Origin: Sulfurimonas sp.
GTDB taxonomy: Bacteria > Campylobacterota > Campylobacteria > Campylobacterales > Sulfurimonadaceae
Assembly: GCA_021732045.1 (NCBI GenBank)
Contig: JAKFWK010000001.1
Location: 122,795-186,794, forward strand
Length of the DNA: 64,000 nucleotides
Direction of reading: 5' to 3'
Shown: one piece after another, positions 1 to 8,908 of the stretch
Layout: each line of letters opens with the position of its first letter
Numbering within the stretch: position 1 is the stretch's first letter
Translations under genes and position numbers: made by a program
Notes under the pieces: model-generated
Told to the model about the DNA's origin: nothing
The model's input: the letters and a program-made list of their open reading frames with translations, nothing else
Databases searched by the model: none

Positions 1-1187
1 ACTTTTTCGACATTATAGCCTTGCAATATTAAATGAAGTTCCAATTCGTTGCTCGGCTCTGACTCTAGATTAATCACAATCATATCAGCATTTTTACCCT
101 CTTTGATTTCTCCACAATTTAATCCTAAGGCATCGGAAGCATCTTTTGTGACACTTAAAATTAATTTTTTTGTTAACTCTTTAAGTGGCATATTTGAGTG
201 CATGAAAAGAGCGCATTTCATCTCTTCAAATAGATTTAGTCTGTAGTTTGAACTAAGCCCATCGGTGGCACAAATCCATCTGATATTTTTCTCATCCAAC
301 TTAGACAAATCAAGTGCGCCATTACCAAGAAGTCTATTGGAAATAGGGCAGTGGATGATAGTGTGTTTACTTTTAGATATCTCATCTAGCTCTTGATAGT
401 TTGCTTTTACTGCATGAGTTAGTAGCATCGGTTCATCCTTGAAGTTTTTTAAAAACTCTTGTGAGTCACTAATGCTACTATTTTGTTTTAGGAGTGTTTC
501 AAAAAACTCTTTAAATTCGCCCTCGTTTTTATCAAGCCAATTTCTCTCTGCTTCACTCTCCATAAAGTGAGCACTCAGTTTTAACTTCTCATCTTTTACA
601 ATCTGAAGTGCTTTTTTTATTAAAATTGGATGAACAGAGTAGGGCGAGTGAATAGCTACAGCCGGGTAAAACCCCTCTCTAGCAGAAGCTTTTGAAGTAT
701 CTAACCTTGCTAAAAAATTATTAAAAAGTATATCTGCCATAGTAGCTTGTGAGCCAATAACTTCATTAAAATATATAACATTTTGGGGTGCATTAAAGCA
801 AGCATCTAAGTCCATTCCATAAGAGCTAACGGCTCCAAAAGTTGTTATTCCAGACTCTAGCATCGAGTTGATCGCCGCTGTCATGCACTCATTTGCGCAT
901 CCTGAGATAAGCTCATCTCTATGTTCTATAACGCTGTGGAGCCACTTTATAAAATTCCCATAAGAGAGTTCTGTTCTGTTGGCGCTAAACTCTAGGTGAA
1001 CATGAGCATTTATGAGCCCTGGCATTAAAAGTGAATTTTTCTCAAGCGTTGTGATTTTGGCATCTGGAAACTCTTTGATTAGTTCATCAAGTGGAGCTAT
1101 TTTTTGAATTGTTGTGCCAAACGCAACAGATACATTTGAGAGGAGTTCGTCTGGGGTCAAAATATAGTTTGGTGTTATAATTTGCAT
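1..1187 (-). CDS. Aminodeoxyfutalosine deaminase-like amidohydrolase (left copy, 3' end cut)
   Basis: This is the same gene as the complete copy at 56920-58140. It runs off the left edge of the window and lacks its last 11 codons and stop codon. The amidohydrolase start with its HxH metal site is present just downstream of position 1187. See the complete copy for the annotation. Confidence 0.85.
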   Translation of the reverse strand, partial: MQIITPNYILTPDELLSNVSVAFGTTIQKIAPLDELIKEFPDAKITTLEKNSLLMPGLINAHVHLEFSANRTELSYGNFIKWLHSVIEHRDELISGCANECMTAAINSMLESGITTFGAVSSYGMDLDACFNAPQNVIYFNEVIGSQATMADILFNNFLARLDTSKASAREGFYPAVAIHSPYSVHPILIKKALQIVKDEKLKLSAHFMESEAERNWLDKNEGEFKEFFETLLKQNSSISDSQEFLKNFKDEPMLLTHAVKANYQELDEISKSKHTIIHCPISNRLLGNGALDLSKLDEKNIRWICATDGLSSNYRLNLFEEMKCALFMHSNMPLKELTKKLILSVTKDASDALGLNCGEIKEGKNADMIVINLESEPSNELELHLILQGYNVEK

Positions 1188-1230
1188 CTATAATCTTTTC
1201 TTTAAAATTTAAAATATATTATGCTTAATT

Positions 1231-1240
1231 TAGATAAAAT
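1231..1240 (+). promoter_or_regulatory. Putative sigma-70 -10 element upstream of aroQ
   Basis: The string tagataaaat ends with a TAAAAT hexamer 35 bases before the aroQ start, in the 88-base gap between divergent genes. Campylobacterota vegetative promoters depend mainly on the -10 box and often lack a clear -35. The same string recurs at 58184-58193. This is a motif match only. Confidence 0.4.
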
Positions 1241-1275
1241 AGCCGCTTAAAAGTATTGAACAAAAAGGTAAAAAA

Positions 1276-1758
1276 ATGAAAATAGTGGTTATACAAGGAC
1301 CTAATTTAAATATGCTCGGAGTACGAGAACAACAGATATACGGCTCGATGAAGCTAGAGCATATTCATGCTCAAATGAAAGATTTTGCTACTACAAATGG
1401 TGCAGAAATTGAATTTTTTCAAAGTAATCTTGAAGGTGAACTTGTTGACAAAATTCAGGAGTGTTACGGCGATGCTGATGGAATTATTATAAATGCAGCA
1501 GCTTATACTCATACATCTATCGCGATTCGTGATGCAATATCTGCTGTAAATCTTCCAACAATTGAAGTGCATATAAGCAATATCTATCGTCGCGAAGAGT
1601 TTAGAAAAACAAATATGATTGCTCCCGTTTGCGCATCGTCTATTGTTGGATTTGGTCCTTTTGGATACCACTTAGCAATGATTGGAATGTTTCAGTTTAT
1701 GAGTGATATTGAAGTAGCTAGAGAAGCTCAAAAACAAGCAGAATCAGCTCAAAACTAG
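1276..1758 (+). CDS. aroQ: 3-dehydroquinate dehydratase, type II
   Basis: It catalyses the third step of the shikimate pathway, 3-dehydroquinate to 3-dehydroshikimate, in the cytoplasm. The 160 residues match the family length, about 150. The N-terminus carries the signature QGPNLNMLG, followed by the catalytic tyrosine region (QQIYGS, around residue 22). The substrate-binding segment is NAAAYTHTS, and the catalytic-histidine and arginine region [13 protein letters not shown] lies in the C-terminal half. An aaaggt Shine-Dalgarno-like string precedes the ATG. The gene is first in a tight plus-strand run with folK starting one base after its stop, followed by flagellar genes. This order is conserved in Campylobacter. 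The identification is firm. Confidence 0.95.
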   Translation: MKIVVIQGPNLNMLGVREQQIYGSMKLEHIHAQMKDFATTNGAEIEFFQSNLEGELVDKIQECYGDADGIIINAAAYTHTSIAIRDAISAVNLPTIEVHISNIYRREEFRKTNMIAPVCASSIVGFGPFGYHLAMIGMFQFMSDIEVAREAQKQAESAQN

Positions 1759-2247
1759 ATGTACATAAAGCGTGAGTTGAGTAGTGATTTAACAACTTTT
1801 AAAAACTTACGCCAAAATGTAAAAAATAGAAATAAAAGCTCTCATCGTTATGTCGCCACGGTAGGTATCGGTGGAAATCTCGGAGATGTAAAACGGAGAT
1901 TCAGCCATCTGCTAGCCTATTTTAAGCGAGACACAAGAGTTGAGTTACTAAAAATATCGCTTATTTTGCAAAACCCTCCTTTTGGATTTGTAGAACAGAG
2001 TGACTTTTTTAATTCAATTGTTGTGTTAAAAACAACTATGCAACCAGTTAGATTTTTAGATTATCTAATGAGGGTAGAGAAGAGATTTTCACGAAAAAGA
2101 AGTTTTAAAGATGCTCCAAGGACACTAGATTTGGATATTATTTTTTTTGATAATAGAGTAGTTAAGCTACCAAAACTTCAGATTCCGCATCCAAAATATA
2201 AAGAGCGAGAGAGTGTGAAAATACCATTAATGGACATTTATAGATGA
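1759..2247 (+). CDS. folK: 2-amino-4-hydroxy-6-hydroxymethyldihydropteridine pyrophosphokinase
   Basis: HPPK transfers pyrophosphate from ATP to the pterin alcohol in folate synthesis. The protein has 162 residues, the family size. The N-terminal part contains the GIGGNLGD motif, and the C-terminal half has the HPPK signature APRTLDLDIIFF followed by the conserved IPHPKY segment. The start abuts the aroQ stop, and the stop overlaps the flhF start by four bases, so translational coupling is likely. The first 30 residues are basic and variable, so a slightly later start cannot be excluded. Its place between aroQ and flhF is the usual one in Campylobacterota. Confidence 0.93.
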   Translation: MYIKRELSSDLTTFKNLRQNVKNRNKSSHRYVATVGIGGNLGDVKRRFSHLLAYFKRDTRVELLKISLILQNPPFGFVEQSDFFNSIVVLKTTMQPVRFLDYLMRVEKRFSRKRSFKDAPRTLDLDIIFFDNRVVKLPKLQIPHPKYKERESVKIPLMDIYR

Positions 2248-3515
2248 AAATATTAACCTTTACTGGCAAAACCCCATCAGAAGCTCTTAAAAAAGCAAAG
2301 CTAGATATAAACTATAGCCAAATGATTCATATTGATACAAAAGAGATTCAAAAGAAATCTCTTGGACGAGAAGCTGTCTATGAGATTATTATGGGCTTGG
2401 AGAATGATTCAGCGTTTAACTCATATCAAAATGTAAAGCAGACCACAAAAGATGAGAGATCTGTTACGCAAAAAAGCACCGATGTCCTTTTTGATATCTC
2501 AAGTGCTGCTAGACAAATTTCAAAAATTGCGGATGTAAAAGACCCACTTTATGATTATCAAGAGCCAAAACAACAGTCATTAATTGAGCCTAAAGAGCTA
2601 AAAGAGATAAAGTCAGAAATCTCAAAATTAGGCGATAAAATCAAGATTATTCAAAATATGTTTTGGGATGAAAGGGCGCCTAATCTAGAGAGTCAAATCC
2701 CATCTGAGTTTGCGGAGATATATCGTCTTGCTTATCAGAGTGGGATGAATAAAGAGCATGTAGATACAATTATGAGTATGACACTAGAGCATATGCCATA
2801 TAAAATGAGAGAAAACTCATCTACTGCAAAAAGATATTTTCAAACACTACTCAGAAAAATGGTACCAGTTAGATTAGAGAGTGTTCCTTCTGGTGGAAGT
2901 AAAAAAGTAATCATGCTTGTTGGTCCAACCGGAGTTGGAAAAACAACATCAGTTGCGAAGTTAGCAGCTAGATACTCCTACTTGATGGAAAAAAAATATA
3001 AAGTAGGCTTGGTTGTTCTTGATACCTACAGAATAGGTGCAGTTGAGCAGTTGATGCAATATGCAAGAATGATGAAATTAGCAATAGAGACAGTTGTGGA
3101 TCCACCTGAATTTGCAACCGCCCTTGATTCACTAAAGCATTGTGACTATATTTTAATAGATACGATGGGTTCAAGTCCTTATGATAGAAAAAAAATCGAG
3201 AAGATATATGAGTGTCTGGACGGAAGCGATATTAAACATAGCGTAGATGTTGTTTTGGTTATGCCAAGCTCCATAAAGTATGAAGATTTGATAGCTACTT
3301 ATGAGAATTTTTCATCTTTAAGTATAGATACTTTGATGTTTACAAAACTTGATGAGACAAGAGGATTTGGAAACATATTTTCTCTAGCATACGAGACAAA
3401 AAAACCAATAAGTTATTTCTCTGTTGGACAAGAGGTTCCAGAAGATTTAGTTTGTGCTAGTAGTGATTTCTTGGTTGAGTGTCTGTTGAATGGCTTCAAT
3501 AGGGGCAAAGCATGA
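2244..3515 (+). CDS. flhF: Flagellar SRP-like GTPase FlhF
   Basis: FlhF is an SRP-family GTPase that sets the site, and in polar flagellates the number, of flagella. In Campylobacter and Helicobacter it also feeds into sigma-54 flagellar gene control. The 423 residues contain a variable N-terminal B domain (to about residue 140), an N domain, and a C-terminal G domain. The G domain has the P-loop VGPTGVGKTTS near residue 226, the SRP motif DTYRIGAVEQL near 261, an altered G3-like DTMGSSPYD near 308, and the base-specifying TKLDE near 367. The G3-like motif has DTMG where SRP GTPases usually have DTAG. It overlaps folK and flhG by four bases each. Confidence 0.95.
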   Translation: MKILTFTGKTPSEALKKAKLDINYSQMIHIDTKEIQKKSLGREAVYEIIMGLENDSAFNSYQNVKQTTKDERSVTQKSTDVLFDISSAARQISKIADVKDPLYDYQEPKQQSLIEPKELKEIKSEISKLGDKIKIIQNMFWDERAPNLESQIPSEFAEIYRLAYQSGMNKEHVDTIMSMTLEHMPYKMRENSSTAKRYFQTLLRKMVPVRLESVPSGGSKKVIMLVGPTGVGKTTSVAKLAARYSYLMEKKYKVGLVVLDTYRIGAVEQLMQYARMMKLAIETVVDPPEFATALDSLKHCDYILIDTMGSSPYDRKKIEKIYECLDGSDIKHSVDVVLVMPSSIKYEDLIATYENFSSLSIDTLMFTKLDETRGFGNIFSLAYETKKPISYFSVGQEVPEDLVCASSDFLVECLLNGFNRGKA

Positions 3516-4387
3516 TAGGCAATCAAGCAAAAAAATTAGAAGAGTTAATTGCTTCTAATTCTCAAAAAAGATCTAAAAAGACTCGTTTTATTGCTGTTAC
3601 TAGTGGTAAAGGTGGGGTTGGAAAAAGCACTATTAGCTCAAACTTGGCATTTGTCCTCTCTCAAAGTGGGCTTAATGTTGGCATCTTTGATGCAGATATC
3701 GGGCTTGCAAACTTAGATGTAATGTTTAATGTTAAAATCAAAAAAAATATTTTACATGTTCTAAAAGGTGAAGCGACTGTTTCTGAAATTTTAATTCCAG
3801 TAACAAGAAATCTCATACTTATTCCAGGTGAGAGCGGTGATGAGATACTAAAATACGCAGATAAAGCTCTTTTTGAGAGATTTATGAGTGAAGCTGAGAT
3901 ACTTGATAAATTAGATGTTATGATAATTGATACTGGAGCCGGAATAGGTGAGCATATAAAAATGTTTACAGATGCAGCCGATGATGTTGTGGTTGTTACT
4001 GTTCCAGACCCTGCAGCGATTACTGATGCTTATGCAACTATCAAAACAATTGCTTCAACAAGAGATGATATCTATCTTATAATGAACCAAGTAAAAAGTG
4101 AAAAAGAGGCTTCCGCTGTTTATGAGAAGATAAAAAAAGTAGCTCTTGCAAACATTGGGGCTAAGTTAAATTTGAAATTAATGGGAAAAATAAATAGTGA
4201 TGTAAAAGTTTCATCTTCTGTCAAACAAAGAGCACTCTTTAGTTCAATTCATCAAGCTTCCAGTGTTTATCAGGATATAGTGGCAATAGCAAATGTTGTA
4301 AATAGCACTTTGGAACGAGATATGCTAGTCACCCCTAGCGAGAGCGGATTATCGGGGCTATTTAAGCGTTTGATTAAGCATTTCTAA
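3512..4387 (+). CDS. flhG: MinD-like ATPase controlling flagellar number (FlhG/FleN/YlxH)
   Basis: FlhG is a MinD/ParA-type ATPase that limits flagellar number and acts with FlhF at the pole. The deviant Walker A motif GKGGVGKST is at residues 32-40, followed by FDADIGLANLD (Walker A') and IIDTGAGIG (Walker B region, near 139). The length of 291 residues is typical. The basic segment before the P-loop (residues 17-25, rich in Lys and Arg) is usual for FlhG, as is a C-terminal amphipathic stretch (GLFKRLIKHF) that could bind membrane. The gene overlaps flhF by four bases and is followed 22 bases later by a small membrane-protein gene. Confidence 0.94.
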   Translation: MIGNQAKKLEELIASNSQKRSKKTRFIAVTSGKGGVGKSTISSNLAFVLSQSGLNVGIFDADIGLANLDVMFNVKIKKNILHVLKGEATVSEILIPVTRNLILIPGESGDEILKYADKALFERFMSEAEILDKLDVMIIDTGAGIGEHIKMFTDAADDVVVVTVPDPAAITDAYATIKTIASTRDDIYLIMNQVKSEKEASAVYEKIKKVALANIGAKLNLKLMGKINSDVKVSSSVKQRALFSSIHQASSVYQDIVAIANVVNSTLERDMLVTPSESGLSGLFKRLIKHF

Positions 4388-4409
4388 TATAAACTTAAGG
4401 TATATATCA

Positions 4410-4742
4410 ATGTTGGGTGAAAATTTTGTCTATTTTTTTACTGTTCAAGGCTTTTTCGTTGGAATAGTTTTTAGTATACTAAAATCTTTTAGCGCAGAGA
4501 GTCTTTTGGCATATACACTTCTTATAACTATATTTTTCTACCTTTTCTCACATCTAATAATTGCATTTTACTATAGAACAGCAGTTGGAAAAATCTCTTC
4601 CTTTCCAAAAGAGATACATGAAAGAAGACTTGATATTTTGGCAAGTGAAATAAATAAAAGAGAAAAAATAATAGATAATGTTATAAAAATAGTTGATGCT
4701 GCAATTCAAATTAATTCAAAAGATAATGAGAAAAGAATATGA
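4410..4742 (+). CDS. Small membrane protein of the flagellar cluster (unknown function)
   Basis: This 110-residue protein has two likely transmembrane segments (about residues 7-25 and 32-55) and a charged, probably helical C-terminus (KEIHERRLDILASEINKREK) on one side of the membrane. I recognise no enzyme motif. A small integral membrane protein sits at this same place, between flhG and fliA, in Campylobacter. That suggests a conserved but unassigned role tied to flagellar polarity or FliA control. Its stop overlaps the fliA start by four bases (ATGA), so the two are probably translated together. Confidence 0.75.
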   Translation: MLGENFVYFFTVQGFFVGIVFSILKSFSAESLLAYTLLITIFFYLFSHLIIAFYYRTAVGKISSFPKEIHERRLDILASEINKREKIIDNVIKIVDAAIQINSKDNEKRI

Positions 4743-5422
4743 TTCATGCATATACGCAGGATTTAAAACATAAAGAAGATGAGCTAGCTATACAGTATTT
4801 ACCGGCAGTAAAAGCTATGGCATTTAGACTAAAAGAGAGACTTCCTAGCTCTGTTGATTTTATGGATTTATCGGCAATTGGAACGGAAGAACTTATAAAA
4901 TTAGCACGAAGATATGATGAGAAACTCAATGACTCGTTTTGGGGTTATGCAAAAACAAGAGTTTACGGGGCAATGCTTGACTATTTAAGAAGCTTGGATA
5001 TCGTAAGTCGTGCTTGTAGAAAACTCATGAAAGCCATTGACTATGCAGTAGAAGAGCATAGAGCAACTAGTGATGAGGAGTTAAGTGATGAGGAGTTAGC
5101 AACTATTTTGTGTGAAGATATAGATAAGGTGCATGAAGCTAGAATTGCATCTGGCATATATTCCGTAATGCCTCTTCATGACCAACTTCAAGTTGGTGAC
5201 GAGGGTGCATCTATTGCAGCAATAGAAAAAGATGAGCTAATAAATAGTATTAAAAAAGTATTGAATCAGTATCCACAAAGAGAGCAGCTGATAATTCAGC
5301 TTTACTATTTTGAAGAGTTATCTCTTAAGGAAATAAGTGAAATATTGGATATTACTGAGTCAAGAATTTCTCAAATTCATAAGTCTGTTATTCATAAAAT
5401 AAAAGAAAGTATAGGAGCATAA
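4739..5422 (+). CDS. fliA: RNA polymerase sigma-28 factor for flagellar genes
   Basis: FliA directs RNA polymerase to late flagellar promoters. The 227 residues contain sigma region 2 (FWGYAKTRVYGAMLDYLRSLD, about residues 66-86), region 3, and region 4 with a helix-turn-helix near the C-terminus (LSLKEISEILDITESRISQIH). The length and domain order fit the sigma-28 group, with no region 1.1. The start overlaps the preceding small membrane-protein gene, and fliM begins one base after the stop. Confidence 0.95.
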   Translation: MIHAYTQDLKHKEDELAIQYLPAVKAMAFRLKERLPSSVDFMDLSAIGTEELIKLARRYDEKLNDSFWGYAKTRVYGAMLDYLRSLDIVSRACRKLMKAIDYAVEEHRATSDEELSDEELATILCEDIDKVHEARIASGIYSVMPLHDQLQVGDEGASIAAIEKDELINSIKKVLNQYPQREQLIIQLYYFEELSLKEISEILDITESRISQIHKSVIHKIKESIGA

Positions 5423-5423
5423 A

Positions 5424-6548
5424 ATGGCAGATATACTTTCACAAGAAGAGATAGATGCCCTTTTAGATGTTGTAGAAGATGATGGTGAGGAGTTTGATAA
5501 TGATGAGGAAGGGAGCCGTCCATCGCAGAGACAAATAACTCTTTATGATTTTAAGAGACCAAATAGGGTATCAAAAGAGCAGCTTCGGGCTTTTCGTGGA
5601 ATTCATGATAAGATGGCTCGTTCACTAGCTTCACAGATATCATCTATTATGCGCTCAATTGTTGAGATACAGCTTCACTCCGTAGATCAGATGACATATG
5701 GTGAGTTTTTGATGTCTCTACCAAATCCAACAAGTTTTAATGTTTTTTCATTTAAACCACTTGAAGGTAATGGAATTATCGAGATAAATCCATCTATTGC
5801 TTTTCCAATGCTTGATCGTCTTCTAGGAGGAAAAGGTGAGCCATTTGATGCAAATCGTGAATTTTCTGACATAGAATTAAACCTTTTTGAAACAATTCTA
5901 AGAGTCATGATGAGTACACTAAAGGAGGCTTGGGCGGCAGTTATGGATATTTATCCAACTGTTGAATCAAAAGAGACAAGTCCAAATGTTGTCCAGATTG
6001 TTGCTCAAAATGAAATTGTTGTTATGGTTGTTATGGAAATTACTGTTGGACAAAGTTCTGGAATGATGAATATATGTTATCCAGTTATTTCACTGGAGCC
6101 AATTTTACCAAAGCTAGCAAGCAGAGATTTAATGCTCAATGAGACAAGTACAAAAAAAAGTAGAAACACAGAACTTCAAGTGCTTTTAGGTGGCGCACAA
6201 GTTAATGTAAGCGCAATTTTAGGCAAGGTTGATTTGACACTTGGTGAGATACTTGAGCTTAAAAATGGAGATATAATAAAGCTGACTAGTGCGGCGGATG
6301 ATATTGTAATGCTGTGTGTAGATGGAAAAGATAGATTTCTTGGAAAAATGGGGCTTAGAAGATTTAGAAAGTCAATACAGATAACGGAAATGATTAATAC
6401 TGAAAAAGATGCAGTAAAAAGAGCACTAGAGAGTTTTGAAGTTGCAAGGTTTGATAAAATATCTGGAGCAAAAAATATTATGAGTCAGAAAGATGAAGAC
6501 GAAGATGAGTATGAAGATAACAGCGATGATGGGGGGTACAGAAGATGA
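5424..6548 (+). CDS. fliM: Flagellar motor switch protein FliM
   Basis: FliM forms the C-ring of the flagellar motor and binds phospho-CheY. The N-terminal CheY-binding motif ILSQEEIDALL is at residues 4-14, followed by an acidic linker, a CheC-like middle domain (about residues 45-240) and a C-terminal SpoA domain (QVLLGGAQVNVSAILG onward). The length of 374 residues is slightly above usual because of an acidic C-terminal tail rich in Asp and Glu (about residues 352-370). The stop overlaps the fliY start by four bases. Confidence 0.95.
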   Translation: MADILSQEEIDALLDVVEDDGEEFDNDEEGSRPSQRQITLYDFKRPNRVSKEQLRAFRGIHDKMARSLASQISSIMRSIVEIQLHSVDQMTYGEFLMSLPNPTSFNVFSFKPLEGNGIIEINPSIAFPMLDRLLGGKGEPFDANREFSDIELNLFETILRVMMSTLKEAWAAVMDIYPTVESKETSPNVVQIVAQNEIVVMVVMEITVGQSSGMMNICYPVISLEPILPKLASRDLMLNETSTKKSRNTELQVLLGGAQVNVSAILGKVDLTLGEILELKNGDIIKLTSAADDIVMLCVDGKDRFLGKMGLRRFRKSIQITEMINTEKDAVKRALESFEVARFDKISGAKNIMSQKDEDEDEYEDNSDDGGYRR

Positions 6549-7047
6549 GTAGCTTTATGAAATTATTTGTAGATGAGGCAGTTGGTACTATTGAGGCACT
6601 GATTGGTCAGGCCCCAGCCATTAGCCTAAAGGAAGAGCAAGAGCTAAGTATACTTTCAAATATTATTCCGCCAATAGTACTGTTGAAAATTAGTGTTAGC
6701 GGAGATGTTAGTGCATCAGTAATGGTTGCGTTAACACCAAATCTTGTCACTTCTTTGGCTGATATGATGCTTGGGGAAGAAGACAGTAGCAGAGAAGATG
6801 TAACTAATGATGATTTAGATGCCATAAAAGAGATTGTATCGAATATATTTGGTGCTATTTCAAATAGTTTATCTGCTCAAAAAGAGATTCCTATTCTCTC
6901 TTTTAATGTAGAAGGTGTTGAATATATAGGAGAAAACAAAGAGGTTTCATTAGAAAAATATAGCAAAATGTTTGTCTATAATTTTCAAATAGCTGATATT
7001 AAGTCTTTCTTTATGTTTGTCATAGATAGTAAGCTGGAAGAGTCAAT
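6545..7047 (+). CDS. fliY: Flagellar motor switch protein FliY/FliN family, truncated at the contig join
   Basis: The first 167 codons encode the CheC-like N-terminal part of FliY, a C-ring protein that also has CheY-phosphatase-like elements in some species. The segment PIVLLKISVSGD and the helix DLDAIKEIVSNIFGAISNSL fit the CheC/FliY fold. The C-terminal FliN (SpoA) domain expected in a full protein is absent. From 7048 the reading frame runs into the antisense strand of napB and reaches a chance stop at 7135. Those last 29 residues are cysteine- and tyrosine-rich nonsense and should not be annotated. Confidence 0.88.
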
Positions 7048-7048
7048 T
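7047..7048. other. Probable contig end-to-start join
   Basis: Two convergent genes, fliY (plus) and napB (minus), break at the same base. The right-hand copy of the terminal repeat stops at the window end on the same base of fliY (64000 minus 56953 equals 7047). This pattern is expected if a linear contig was joined to itself by index wrapping. Confidence 0.85.
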
Positions 7049-7267
7049 TTTTGTACTTGTTGTAGCTTGAGCTGTTCCATATTCAGTTTTTACAGCTATT
7101 GTGCTATCTTCTGTGTATATGTCAGTCTTTCTTAAACCCAAAGACTCTTCGGTTACAGTTTTTGTAGCTACATTTGCCTCTGATGATTTAAGTCCATCAG
7201 TGCCACAGCCAACCATTAGTAGCGCCCCAGCAACTAAACTAATCGTTATTTTATTTATTGCTCTCAT
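7048..7267 (-). CDS. napB: Periplasmic nitrate reductase electron-transfer subunit NapB, 5' part only
   Basis: NapB is the dihaem cytochrome c that passes electrons to NapA. Only about 73 N-terminal codons are present: a signal or lipoprotein-type N-terminus (hydrophobic stretch ending LLMVGCG) and the NapB-typical ESLGLRKTDIYTED. Both CxxCH haem sites lie beyond the cut. The apparent stop at 7043-7045 is made of fliY sequence, and the true gene would continue after the TSTK residues. A Shine-Dalgarno ggaga lies upstream of the ATG, inside the end of napH (17-base overlap). Identity rests on the N-terminal match and on the operon place after napH. Confidence 0.82.
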
Positions 7268-8096
7268 TTTTTTCTCCCGTTTTTTTATTTTTTGCTAGAC
7301 CTCGTATTGAAAAACCAAGAGCGTCATCATCACAAACCTCTATACATCTAGCACAATTTGTGCATTCGCCAGAGAGAACAGGAATGCTCTCCTTGCCAAT
7401 CATATATAGAACTTGTTGTTCAGGACAAACTACTTTGCATTTCATACATAAAGTACAATTCTCTTCGTTATGATGTACTCGTATTAAACTTAACTTTCCA
7501 ACTATAGAATAAAAGCCACCAAGTGGGCATATATGTCCACACCACCCATTTTTTAAAACAAATAGGTCTAAAAGAAAAATGATGAGCATCGCTGCCCATC
7601 CAAAACCCAAACCAAACACAATACCTCTATGAAGCATAGAGATTGGTGATATAAATTCAAAAGCAGTGATACCCATAGCGAACGATAGTACCAAGCTTAG
7701 CGCTAAAACCCAATATCTCATGTTTCTTGATGCTGGTTGTTTTTTTGAGATCGCATCAACTCCCAGTTTTCTTCTAAGGAGTGCTGCTGCGTCCGTAACT
7801 ATATTTATAGGACAAACCCAACTACAAAAAGAGCGACCACCAATCAAAAGGTAAAATAGAGTGACAATAAAAGCGCCCACAAGCAAGTCAGTTGCCAAAA
7901 TGGCTCCCGCTGCTACCATTTGTAAAAGAGCATAAGGATCACTTAGTGGAACAATGCCCAAAAATAGTGATGAGCTAAGATTACCCATCAGAAGAGTCCA
8001 ACCCCAAGCATTTGCTCCAAAGTATAAAAACAGAACTCCAAACTGAGTTGTTCTTCTTAAAATAAGGTATCGGTAGCTATTCCATAACTTCGTCAT
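7251..8096 (-). CDS. napH: Quinol dehydrogenase membrane component NapH
   Basis: NapH is an inner-membrane iron-sulfur protein that with NapG takes electrons from menaquinol to the nitrate reductase. The 281 residues hold about four transmembrane segments. Two CxxxCP motifs (CSWVCPI and CGHICPLGG) on membrane loops fit a quinol-oxidising role. Two C-terminal 4Fe-4S ferredoxin motifs follow (CTLCMKCKVVCP and CTNCARCIEVCD). The start overlaps the napG stop by one base (TAATG), which indicates coupling. Confidence 0.95.
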   Translation of the reverse strand: MTKLWNSYRYLILRRTTQFGVLFLYFGANAWGWTLLMGNLSSSLFLGIVPLSDPYALLQMVAAGAILATDLLVGAFIVTLFYLLIGGRSFCSWVCPINIVTDAAALLRRKLGVDAISKKQPASRNMRYWVLALSLVLSFAMGITAFEFISPISMLHRGIVFGLGFGWAAMLIIFLLDLFVLKNGWCGHICPLGGFYSIVGKLSLIRVHHNEENCTLCMKCKVVCPEQQVLYMIGKESIPVLSGECTNCARCIEVCDDDALGFSIRGLAKNKKTGEKNESNK

Positions 8097-8908
8097 TAGT
8101 ATAAATCCCCCGAACCACTATTTAAAGAGTCAACAGCACTCTTCTCGCTAATCTTAGTTTCTGACTTTATCTCTTTAGCATCTTCGAGACGCTTCTCATC
8201 ATTTTTATCCCAACCCTTGATGTAGTGACTGCCAACTCTACCCATTGCAACTTCATTTGGAAGTACAAAGATAGCAGGTTTTTCAGTTACACAAGCTTTT
8301 TCACAAAGTCCACAACCGATACAAGCATCTGCATGAACAACTGGTGTTAAAAACGCATGTTTACCAGTTCTTTCGTTTCTATTATACTCTATAGTTATTG
8401 CTTTTCCTAAAATCGGACAAGCTCTATAGCAGGCATCACACTGAATTCCCCAAAACGCTATACAGCTCTCTTTATCAACAATTGCAAGACCCATGTCTGC
8501 TTTATAGATATCAAGAACTCCATTTGTTGTAACACTAGATTCACTTAATGCCCCAGTAGGACATACTGGAACACATGGAATATCTGGACACATATAACAA
8601 GGTATATCTCTAGGAATAAAATATGGAGTTCCTAGAGGTTTGTGATCACCTGGTTTGGCAAGCAATAGTGTATTGTAAGGACAAGCTTCAACACAAAGCC
8701 CGCATTTAATACATGTTTTTAAAAAATTACTCTCTTTTATGGCCCCTGGCGGACGAAGGATAAGCCCAGACGCTGTAACTTCACTTACATACGCACTCCA
8801 AACAAAACCTCCAAGTGCTGTTATTCCAGCACCTCTTGCCATATTTAAGATAAATTTTCTTCTATCACTTGTTGCTTTATTTTCCATTTTAGTGGGTGCG
8901 CTTCGCAC
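8096..8908 (-). CDS. napG: Periplasmic ferredoxin-type protein NapG
   Basis: NapG is a periplasmic four-cluster 4Fe-4S protein that partners NapH. A twin-arginine signal (SDRRKFILNMA) is followed by four clusters of cysteines: CIKCGLCVEACP, CYMCPDIPCVPVCP, CDACYRACP and CIGCGLCEKAC. Two starts are possible, a GTG at 8908 or an ATG at 8887. Neither has a strong Shine-Dalgarno, and the ATG gives a more normal Tat signal length. The region before the ATG is a 32-base imperfect palindrome. The gene lies 33 bases (from the GTG) downstream of napA. Confidence 0.94.
   Translation of the reverse strand: MRSAPTKMENKATSDRRKFILNMARGAGITALGGFVWSAYVSEVTASGLILRPPGAIKESNFLKTCIKCGLCVEACPYNTLLLAKPGDHKPLGTPYFIPRDIPCYMCPDIPCVPVCPTGALSESSVTTNGVLDIYKADMGLAIVDKESCIAFWGIQCDACYRACPILGKAITIEYNRNERTGKHAFLTPVVHADACIGCGLCEKACVTEKPAIFVLPNEVAMGRVGSHYIKGWDKNDEKRLEDAKEIKSETKISEKSAVDSLNSGSGDLY

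Larger units (their letters stand above)
1..7047. repeat. Left copy of a 7,047-bp exact terminal repeat
   Basis: Every gene in this stretch recurs, with identical translation, 56953 bases further on (56954-64000), and the bases agree wherever I compared them. The match runs to the last base of the window. The left copy stops at 7047, where two genes break off at once. This is most simply a 56953-bp linear contig wrapped around to fill the window, so this copy is probably not a separate piece of the genome. Confidence 0.9.

Noticed and set aside
7101..7298. Plus-strand 65-codon ORF after the fliY break
   Set aside because: It is antisense to napB and the end of napH.
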